From Pseudopelobacter sp964542535 (lineage in GTDB: Bacteria > Desulfobacterota > Desulfuromonadia > Geobacterales > Pseudopelobacteraceae), in NCBI GenBank assembly GCA_964542535.1, contig CAZIUE010000006.1:145363-209362 (forward strand): a DNA stretch of 64,000 bases, in the 5' to 3' direction. Of the stretch, positions 32,184-39,337 are shown in pieces. Made by a program: the position numbers and the translations under genes. How positions within the stretch are numbered: the stretch's first letter is position 1; every line of letters begins with the position of its first letter. The notes under the pieces are model-generated. The model was not told the DNA's origin. It made no database searches and saw only the letters and a program-made list of their open reading frames with translations.

Positions 32184-33197
32184 ATGACCCTGGAGGAGAG
32201 TCGCTATCTGTGGCTGCTGCCGGCGATCCCCTGCTTTCTGCTGGGCGCGTATGTGTCGTTCGTCCAGGCCAGCGGCTGGCTGTACCGCTTTGCCCGGGTG
32301 AGGAAGAGGCCTTTCCCCGCCGTTGTTTCCGCCCTGCTGCTGAGCCTTGCCCTGGCGGCGTTGATCCTGGCTCTGGCCGGGCCCAGGCTGCGCTACACGA
32401 AAACCGTCTTCAACCGCAGCGGCATCGATGTGGCCATCGGCATCGACGTGTCGAAATCCATGCTGGCCGAAGATGAAACGCTTCCCGAAGAGGGGAGGAA
32501 GCTCTTCAGCGTGCCGAACCGCCTGAACCGTGCCCGCTACAGCGCCCTGTCGATTCTGGCCGCTCTCAAGGGAGAGCGGGTGGGCGTATTCATGTTCGCC
32601 AGCAAGGGGGTTTCGGTCGTTCCCCTGACCAACGACTACGGCTACTGTCAGTACATCCTCAAGCACGTCAGCGATGCCACCATCTCCACACCCGGCAGCG
32701 ATCTGGGCCAGGCCATCGGCACCGGCATTTCCCTGTTCGAGGAAAGCTCCCGCACATCAGTCAAGAGCATCGTCTTGATCTCCGACGGTGAGGACATCGG
32801 CGAGGACAGCTCCCGCATGCACGAAGCGGCCCAGCGCGCCGCGGCCAAGGGGATCGCCATCTACACGGTGGCCACCGGTTCGGGGCAGGGGGTCATGATT
32901 CCCATCCGGGATGCCATCGGCGGGGGGATCGAGGGGTACTATCAGGACGAAGACGGCTCATACCTGAAGACCAGGCTGGAGCAGGAGAGCCTGCGGCGCA
33001 TCGCCGCCACCAGCGGGGGGAGCTTCTTCCGTGCACGGGACGAGCGCGGCGCGGACGGCATCGTCGGCGCGATTCTGAAACGCGCCCGGACCATTGAATA
33101 CACCCGGTCCACGGAGCCTGCCTGGTACGACCTGTCACCGCTGCTGCTCTGCGGGGCGGTGCTGCTCCTGGCTCTGGCCGTCGCTGTCGGCCGTTGA
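32184..33197 (+). CDS. VWA domain membrane protein (MxaL/BatB-like)
   Basis: A 337-residue protein with two N-terminal membrane segments (about 8-27 and 44-66), a VWA domain and a C-terminal membrane segment (about 312-334). The metal site reads GIDVSKSML at about 87-95 and is completed by LISDGEDIGE near 197; TPGSDLGQAIGTGI supplies the threonine region. It is the last gene of the six-gene MoxR/VWA set and shares topology with the VWA protein at 30305. Two VWA proteins in one operon is the arrangement of both batA-batB and mxaC-mxaL. Confidence 0.8.
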   Translation: MTLEESRYLWLLPAIPCFLLGAYVSFVQASGWLYRFARVRKRPFPAVVSALLLSLALAALILALAGPRLRYTKTVFNRSGIDVAIGIDVSKSMLAEDETLPEEGRKLFSVPNRLNRARYSALSILAALKGERVGVFMFASKGVSVVPLTNDYGYCQYILKHVSDATISTPGSDLGQAIGTGISLFEESSRTSVKSIVLISDGEDIGEDSSRMHEAAQRAAAKGIAIYTVATGSGQGVMIPIRDAIGGGIEGYYQDEDGSYLKTRLEQESLRRIAATSGGSFFRARDERGADGIVGAILKRARTIEYTRSTEPAWYDLSPLLLCGAVLLLALAVAVGR

Positions 33198-33438
33198 CCG
33201 GCTGATTCGACGTTGAACCTGAGCTTGCGGCCAGGAGTCGTTCTCCTGTCTGTTGATGGTGAATCCTTTCAAGGCCTCTACGTAACCTGTTTACTCGTTT
33301 ACAGAGTGGTGACCGGAGTGATAGTTCCCTTGGCGTTCGTGCTTTCAGCCGGTGCCGGGGAAACATAAGGCTCTACTACACGATGAAACGATACGAGAAC
33401 CAGCGTGCCTGACGAATGGTGCTGGTAGGGATGCCGGT

Positions 33439-35868
33439 ATGATCAGCTGTAACTTCAATCAGCTTGTGGATATGAGGCAGCTGAGAAGCCTGTTGGAGGC
33501 CTATCACGCTCTTACGGGAATGGAATACAGCATTCTCGATGGTGAGGGGCGTATCCTCATTGCCGTAGGATGGCAGGAGATTTGTTCGCGCTTCCATCGG
33601 GCCAATCACGTCACTCTCGCCCGGTGTCGTGAAAGCGACAGCTACATCAAAGCACATCTTCATGACGCCAAAGGAGATTTTGTTGAATACCGTTGTACGA
33701 ACGGGCTGATAGATGTGGCAATGCCGATCCTCATCGAGGAGAGGCATGTCGCGACGTTCTTCACAGGGCAGTTCTTTTACGACGACGACAGACCAGACAG
33801 GGAGTTTTTCCGCGGCCAGGCAGAGGCATTCGGATTTGATCCGAACGAGTATTTCAGGGCGCTGGATCGGGTGCCTGTGTTCAGTCGAGACTCTGTGCGA
33901 CGCACCATGTTTTTCCTCTCAAACATGGTGCGGTTCCTGGCTGAAGCGGGACTCAAAAACCTCAAGCTTGCCCGCGAAACGGAAGAGCGCAGCCGCGTCG
34001 AAGAGCGGTTGTCGCTGATGAGTTTTGCCCTCGACCATGTCCGGGAAGCGGTCTACCTCATCGATGAACAGGCCCAGTTCCGCTACGTCAATGCCGAGGC
34101 CTGTCACGCCCTGGGCTATGACCGTGCTGAACTGCTCACCCTCCGTCTTGCGGACGTCAACCCCGACGTTCCCCTGGCGCGATGGCCCGATCACTGGCGC
34201 GACGTCAAGGAGCGCGGTTCACTGGTGGTCGAGGGATATCACAGGGGTAAGAACGATCATCTCTTTCCGGTAGAAATCTATATCAGCTATTTTGAATTCA
34301 ATGGAGAAGGATTTCTTCTTGCGCTGGCGCGTGATATCACCGAACGCAGATGGATGGAGTCCTCGCTGCGCGCGAGCGAGCGGTTGTACCGCACTCTGAC
34401 GAAAAACTCGCCGGATATTATCATGCGCTACGACCGGAAGTGCCGTCGTGTGTACGTCAATCCCAGTTATTCCCGGGAGTCGGGGATAGCGACCGACATG
34501 GCTCGGGGGATCTCCGTGGAGAAACTGTGGCCCGAGGGGATGAATATTTCAGGGAAGGATTTGGCGTCGATTCTGCGGCGGGTGATGGAGAACGGCATTC
34601 CCGCCGAGCTGTTCCTGGAGTGGAAGAACCAGGAAACCGGACGGGTTGCCAGTCATATCCTCAATGTGGTTGCCGAGCGGGAGTCGGACGGCACTGTCAG
34701 CGGCTGTCTGGCCATCGGTCACAACATCAGCGGACGCAGGGAGGCAGAATTCAGGCTGGCCAGACTGGCGGAGAGTTCTCCCGGCGTGATGTTCAACCTC
34801 CTCCTTCGTCCTGACGGCACGGCTTGCATGCCCTATGTTTCCGTCCGTATGGAAGCACTGAGCGGTATCCGCCCCGAGGATGTGACCGAGGATATGTCGG
34901 CGGTGTTTGCCCGAATCCATCCCGATGACAGGGTCAGGGTGCATCAGTCGATCATGGAGTCGGCGCGGACCCTCACGTCATGGCATTCAGAATTCAGGGT
35001 GCGGCATCCGGCACGGGGGAGTGTCTGGCTGGAAGGGCGCTCCACCCCGGAACCGCGGCCCGATGGCGGTGTTTTCTGGAGCGGTTTCTTTCATGACATC
35101 ACCGAACGCAAGGAGGCTGAGGAGGCGCTCGATGCTAAACAGAGGCAACTCTCCTCCATGGCGGTGGAACTCTCTCTGGCCGAAGAGCAGGAGCGTCGCC
35201 GCATCGCCTCGGAACTCCATGACCATATCGGTCAGCAGCTGCTTTTGACCAGGATCAAGCTGGGTTCCCTGGCTTCCCGGCTGGAGGGGAGCGAAGATGA
35301 GGAAACGTATCGCGACATCCAGGAACTCCTCGGTCAGACCATCGATGACGTACGTTCCCTGACCCAACAGCTGAACCCACCTCTGCTCTCCAGTGTCGGC
35401 CTTGAAGCGGCCCTGGAGTGGCTGGCCCGACGGATGGAACGGGATTACTCCGTGCGGGTGCATTTCAGCGACGACGGGCGTCGGAAGCCGCTCTGCGCGG
35501 AGTTGCGCACGGTCCTGTATCAGTCTGCCCGCGAACTTCTGATCAATGTGGCCAAGCACGCAGGGAGCGCTGAGGCCTGGCTTCATGTCGGCCGGGACGG
35601 AACGATGTTCAGGTTGATCGTGAAAGATCGGGGGAGCGGTTTCGCCTGTCCTTCCGGCCAGGAGATGCAGGTTGCACGGAACGGCTCATATGGGCTTTTC
35701 AATATCCGGCAGCGGACCGAATATCTGGGGGGTACGCTGGAGATCGATACGGTTCCAGGGAGGGGGACATGCGTGACCCTCCGTGTTCCGCTCATGGATG
35801 AAGCTTCCATGGGGAAGGGGATGTGTCGGGGTGAAGCGGGTATGCCTGCAACAAAGGGAGCGATATGA
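33439..35868 (+). CDS. PocR-domain sensor histidine kinase (NarL partner type)
   Basis: An 809-residue kinase without membrane segments. The first 170 residues form a PocR sensory domain (MISCNFNQLVDMRQLRSLLE, GDFVEYRCTNGLIDVAMPIL, VATFFTGQFF), a domain named after the regulator of propanediol/cobalamin genes and thought to bind small hydrocarbon derivatives. Three PAS domains follow (about 185-310, 315-435 and 445-560), then a HisKA_3 domain with H594 in RRIASELHDHIGQQLLLT and an ATPase domain (SARELLINVAKHAG, DRGSGF, SYGLFNIRQRTEYL). The start at 33439 was chosen because PocR begins immediately; the frame is open to a GTG at 33352. It overlaps the response regulator by four bases. Confidence 0.85.
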   Translation: MISCNFNQLVDMRQLRSLLEAYHALTGMEYSILDGEGRILIAVGWQEICSRFHRANHVTLARCRESDSYIKAHLHDAKGDFVEYRCTNGLIDVAMPILIEERHVATFFTGQFFYDDDRPDREFFRGQAEAFGFDPNEYFRALDRVPVFSRDSVRRTMFFLSNMVRFLAEAGLKNLKLARETEERSRVEERLSLMSFALDHVREAVYLIDEQAQFRYVNAEACHALGYDRAELLTLRLADVNPDVPLARWPDHWRDVKERGSLVVEGYHRGKNDHLFPVEIYISYFEFNGEGFLLALARDITERRWMESSLRASERLYRTLTKNSPDIIMRYDRKCRRVYVNPSYSRESGIATDMARGISVEKLWPEGMNISGKDLASILRRVMENGIPAELFLEWKNQETGRVASHILNVVAERESDGTVSGCLAIGHNISGRREAEFRLARLAESSPGVMFNLLLRPDGTACMPYVSVRMEALSGIRPEDVTEDMSAVFARIHPDDRVRVHQSIMESARTLTSWHSEFRVRHPARGSVWLEGRSTPEPRPDGGVFWSGFFHDITERKEAEEALDAKQRQLSSMAVELSLAEEQERRRIASELHDHIGQQLLLTRIKLGSLASRLEGSEDEETYRDIQELLGQTIDDVRSLTQQLNPPLLSSVGLEAALEWLARRMERDYSVRVHFSDDGRRKPLCAELRTVLYQSARELLINVAKHAGSAEAWLHVGRDGTMFRLIVKDRGSGFACPSGQEMQVARNGSYGLFNIRQRTEYLGGTLEIDTVPGRGTCVTLRVPLMDEASMGKGMCRGEAGMPATKGAI

Positions 35869-36518
35869 GTATCAGGGTTCTGTTGGTGGACGACCACACC
35901 ATCATGCGCGAAGGGCTGAAGGCTCTGCTGACTCGGGCGGAGGATATCCAGGTGGTCGCGGAGGCTGCCGATGGCGTCGAAGCGGTGCAACGGGCAGCCG
36001 AGTTCATGCCCGACGTAATCGTCATGGATTTGACTATGCCGAGGATGGGGGGGATCGAGGCGATCCGTCGCATTGCCGTCGATAATCCAGGGTGCAGAGC
36101 ATTGACCCTTTCCATGGTCATGGACCGAAGCTGCGTGGTGGAGAGCCTCAAAGCCGGTGCAAAGGGATATTTGATCAAGGACTGTGCCGGTGAGGAGCTG
36201 ATCGGCGCGATCCGCACCCTGGCGGAAGGGGGGTCGTACCTCTGCTCCAAGGTGACGGAACTGATCATCAGCGATTACGCGCAGCATGCGGCCGAGACCC
36301 CCTCATCGTCCCACTCGCTGCTCTCCGCTCGTGAGCGGGAAGTGCTCCAGCTGATAGCCGACGGCAACACTACCAAGGAAATTGCCTTTACCCTCGGAAT
36401 CAGCGCCAAGACCGTCGAAGTTCAACGCAGCAGCATTATGAAGAAACTGAACCTGTACAGCATTGCCGAGTTGACCAAATACGCCCTGCGCGAGGGGTTG
36501 ACCTCCATGGAACCGTAG
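35865..36518 (+). CDS. NarL/LuxR-type response regulator
   Basis: A 217-residue DNA-binding regulator. The receiver domain has the acidic pair D9-D10, phospho-acceptor D55 (VIVMDLTMPR) and the conserved lysine in GYLIKDC; the C-terminal LuxR-type helix-turn-helix is LSAREREVLQLIADGNTTKE followed by GISAKTVEVQRSSIMKKL. ATGA overlap with the PocR kinase gene makes that kinase its cognate partner. Its targets are not evident from the sequence, but the adjacent ammonia-lyase/importer operons and its own signalling cluster are candidates. Confidence 0.9.
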   Translation: MSIRVLLVDDHTIMREGLKALLTRAEDIQVVAEAADGVEAVQRAAEFMPDVIVMDLTMPRMGGIEAIRRIAVDNPGCRALTLSMVMDRSCVVESLKAGAKGYLIKDCAGEELIGAIRTLAEGGSYLCSKVTELIISDYAQHAAETPSSSHSLLSAREREVLQLIADGNTTKEIAFTLGISAKTVEVQRSSIMKKLNLYSIAELTKYALREGLTSMEP

Positions 36519-36765
36519 GAGGGCCATGTCCGTTGATCACTGCTCTCCGGCCTGATCTCTCCGGTACGGGTGCGAGACATGACTCCTCCCCGGCAGGATA
36601 TCCTTTCCTCTCTTTTTCCCACCATCGTTTTTCCTTACCGATCCCATAAGGCATTTCGCTGCTGTTTTTCCAATTGCCTGAATATGCATCCCGAGCCGCT
36701 GGAGGTATGATGCCTCAACGGTGAAGGCATGCCACGGAGGGCACGGGCCGGAAGGAGACCATACC

Positions 36766-37545
36766 ATGAAAACCAGCGATTCCAGCCGGGTGTGGAAAAC
36801 GGAACCGGACAACGGAGATGAACAAGAGGATGGGGAGGGAGAGCTTTTCCGGCTCGGTGAAGGTGAGGAGGACGAGGTCGAGGCGCGCCAATTTTTGGCG
36901 CAAACCGAGGAAAACATCCGTTTCGTATCGGAGGTGGCGGACAATATCGCCCAGCTGACCCTGCTGGCTAGGATCAAGCTCGACATGCTGACCAGCGACG
37001 GCCTGTTCGAGGGGCATGCATTGACCCTCCATCAGGTGCGCGAGGTGCTTGACCAGGCAATCACCGAAATCAGGGCACTGGTGTCTCGTTTTAGTCCGTT
37101 CCTGCTTGCCGAACTGGGGCTTGAGTCTTCGTTGCGTCACCTCTGCCGGGAACTGGAGGAAAAGAGCGGCGTACGGGTGCTGTTCGGAGACGACGGGCAG
37201 GAGAAGCCTCTGGAGGGGCTTTCCCGCACCATCGTCTACCACGCTGCCCGCGAAACTCTGTTCACGGTGGTGCACGAGGGAATAACCACTGAGGTGCGGC
37301 TCAGCGTCGCCCGGGTCGGCGACCTGCTTCAACTGGTGATCGAAGACCGGGGAGGTGGTTACGAGTATGCCGAAACTGCCGTTAGATTCCGCAAAACAGA
37401 GGGGAAAGTCATGTGCTGCTGCATTCGCCTCCTGGGGGGCAACGTCCGTTTTCTCTCCCTCCCTGGCCAGAGAGCCGGTCTACGTATCCGGATGCCGTTG
37501 GCAATGCTGAAGGGAGGAGCAGAGCCGCGGGACGCTGACGGATGA
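36766..37545 (+). CDS. Degenerate histidine kinase-like protein
   Basis: A 259-residue cytoplasmic protein clearly related to the C-terminal half of the PocR kinase two genes upstream. ENIRFVSEVADNIAQLTLLA aligns with that kinase's HisKA_3 helix, but the phospho-acceptor histidine is replaced (VADN in place of LHDH). In the ATPase part the N box asparagine is also lost (ETLFTVVHEG in place of ELLINVAKHA), while DRGGGY remains near the G1 box. It therefore cannot autophosphorylate in the usual way. The N-terminal 45 residues are strongly acidic (NGDEQEDGEGELF). It may be a regulatory pseudokinase that dimerises with the PocR kinase. AAGGAG precedes the chosen ATG. Confidence 0.65.
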   Translation: MKTSDSSRVWKTEPDNGDEQEDGEGELFRLGEGEEDEVEARQFLAQTEENIRFVSEVADNIAQLTLLARIKLDMLTSDGLFEGHALTLHQVREVLDQAITEIRALVSRFSPFLLAELGLESSLRHLCRELEEKSGVRVLFGDDGQEKPLEGLSRTIVYHAARETLFTVVHEGITTEVRLSVARVGDLLQLVIEDRGGGYEYAETAVRFRKTEGKVMCCCIRLLGGNVRFLSLPGQRAGLRIRMPLAMLKGGAEPRDADG

Positions 37546-37611
37546 TCAGGCTGGTGCTGCTCAGTTTCATGGCTGGATAATGAAGTACGGGAAAAAAGAT
37601 CGGGGGAATAC

Positions 37612-39249
37612 ATGAATCGTTTTCGTTCGCTGTATCTTGCTTCGCAGTTGATCGTCGGATTTGCCCTGGTGGCGCTGGTGGCGGCAGTTGTCGGGCTGGT
37701 GGGAGTCGTGAAGCTCTCGCGCATCGGCGCCGCCGACAGGCAATTGTACGATAAGGTTACCCTGCCTGCCGGCTATGTGGCCGACATGGCCATCGCCTTT
37801 CAGCGCGTCAGAATCTGCCTGAGGGATATGGAAACGGCCGAACCGGGCCGGAGGGAGGCGCTGCTTCGGGAGATCCGGAAACAGCGGGAGGAGATACGCT
37901 CCAAGTCGGAACTGTACGAGAAGAGCCTGCTGACGGAGAAGGGGCGCAGGGATTACGCTGAGTTCACGGTGAGCCGCAACGCCTATATCCGGGTGCTTGA
38001 CAGCATCGTCTCCCTGGTTGGGGCGGGCGATCATGACCGGGTGAAGAGCCTGTTCCTCCATGATGAGCAGAGCGCCGCCGGAGAGTACCAGAGAAGGCTG
38101 GATGAGTTGAGAACTGTCAAGGTAGCCTATGGCAGGCAGGTGGCCGATGACAATTCCGGGCTGGTGCGGGCGGCGATTCGGGATACGCTGCTGCTGATGC
38201 TGGTTGCCGTAGGTGTGGCCGTTGGTCTGGGGGTCCTGATCAGTCGGATCGTTGTGGGGCGCTTGGGGGGGGATCCGTCAGAGGTCGTAGCCGTATGTCG
38301 CAGGGTCGCCGACGGTGATCTCTCCGTACGGATCGATCTGGCGGGAAAGCGCAACGACAGCCTCATGGCGGCCATGAATGACATGGTAACCGGCCTGAGG
38401 GAGATGGTTTCCCATACCGTGGATATTTCCGCAGCCATTGCCGCGGCCTCCACCCAACTGCACCAGGCATCGGACCAGATCGCCACCGGCGCCGAGGAGG
38501 TGGCTGCCCAGGCAGGTACTGTGGCCACGGCCAGCGAGCAGATGTCCAGTACCAGTATGGATATTGCCAACAACTGCGGCATGGCGGCCGAGGCGGCGCG
38601 CAACTCAACCGGCGCGGCAAACTCCGGTGCGCAGGTGGTTGAGGAAACCATCAGCGGCATGAACCAGATTGCCCAGCGGGTGCGCCAGACCGCCTCGACC
38701 ATTTCGGCCCTCGGCACGCGCTCCGAACAGGTCGGCGCCATTGTCGGCACCATCGAGGAAATCGCGGACCAGACCAATCTGTTGGCTCTGAATGCCGCCA
38801 TCGAGGCTGCCCGTGCGGGGGATCAGGGGCGCGGATTTGCCGTGGTGGCCGACGAGGTGAGGGCACTGGCAGAACGCACCACCAGGGCGACCCGCGAGAT
38901 CGGCGACATGATCGAGGCCATCCAGGGGGAAACCCAGGAGGCGGTCAAGGAGATGGAGGCCGGCGTGGCTGAGGTGGAGAGGGGGGCGCTGTCGTCCCGC
39001 AGGTCGGGAGAGGCCCTGCGGGAGATCCTCTCCAGCATCGGCGAGGTGTCCATGGAGATCAGCCAGATCGCCACGGCAGCCGAGGAGCAGACCGCCGTGA
39101 CCACCGAGGTCACCATGAATGTCCAGCAGATTAACGATGTTGTATCGGAGACCGCACGCAGCGCCGAGGAGACGGCTGATGCCGCTTCGCAGCTGGCACG
39201 GGAGGCCCGGGAGTTACAATCGCTGATTCAGCGGTTCAGGTTGGCGTAA
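37612..39249 (+). CDS. Methyl-accepting chemotaxis protein
   Basis: A 545-residue chemoreceptor with an N-terminal membrane segment (about 10-32), a helical periplasmic sensor (four-helix-bundle type, about 33-185), a second membrane segment (about 187-208), HAMP, and a cytoplasmic signalling domain. The hairpin tip shows the strongly conserved EEIADQTNLLALNAAIEAAR and GRGFAVVADEVRALAERT, where CheA and CheW bind. The C-terminus has no CheR/CheB tethering pentapeptide. It lies 67 bases after the pseudokinase gene and may report the same stimulus to motility. Confidence 0.95.
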   Translation: MNRFRSLYLASQLIVGFALVALVAAVVGLVGVVKLSRIGAADRQLYDKVTLPAGYVADMAIAFQRVRICLRDMETAEPGRREALLREIRKQREEIRSKSELYEKSLLTEKGRRDYAEFTVSRNAYIRVLDSIVSLVGAGDHDRVKSLFLHDEQSAAGEYQRRLDELRTVKVAYGRQVADDNSGLVRAAIRDTLLLMLVAVGVAVGLGVLISRIVVGRLGGDPSEVVAVCRRVADGDLSVRIDLAGKRNDSLMAAMNDMVTGLREMVSHTVDISAAIAAASTQLHQASDQIATGAEEVAAQAGTVATASEQMSSTSMDIANNCGMAAEAARNSTGAANSGAQVVEETISGMNQIAQRVRQTASTISALGTRSEQVGAIVGTIEEIADQTNLLALNAAIEAARAGDQGRGFAVVADEVRALAERTTRATREIGDMIEAIQGETQEAVKEMEAGVAEVERGALSSRRSGEALREILSSIGEVSMEISQIATAAEEQTAVTTEVTMNVQQINDVVSETARSAEETADAASQLAREARELQSLIQRFRLA

Positions 39250-39337
39250 TACCCGCTGCATCGACTGGATCGTTGCTCCCACGCCGCGCCGTGAGTATCC
39301 CGGTGTGCGCACGGAGTTCAGGGAAAGGTAGCCTACG

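Noticed and set aside
26734..33197. Assignment of the MoxR/VWA set to the Bat aerotolerance operon
   Set aside because: Bat operons share MoxR, DUF58 and BatA/BatB, but the order with a large exported protein between DUF58 and the first VWA and a small anchored protein between the VWAs fits mxaRSACKL better; Bat remains the main alternative.
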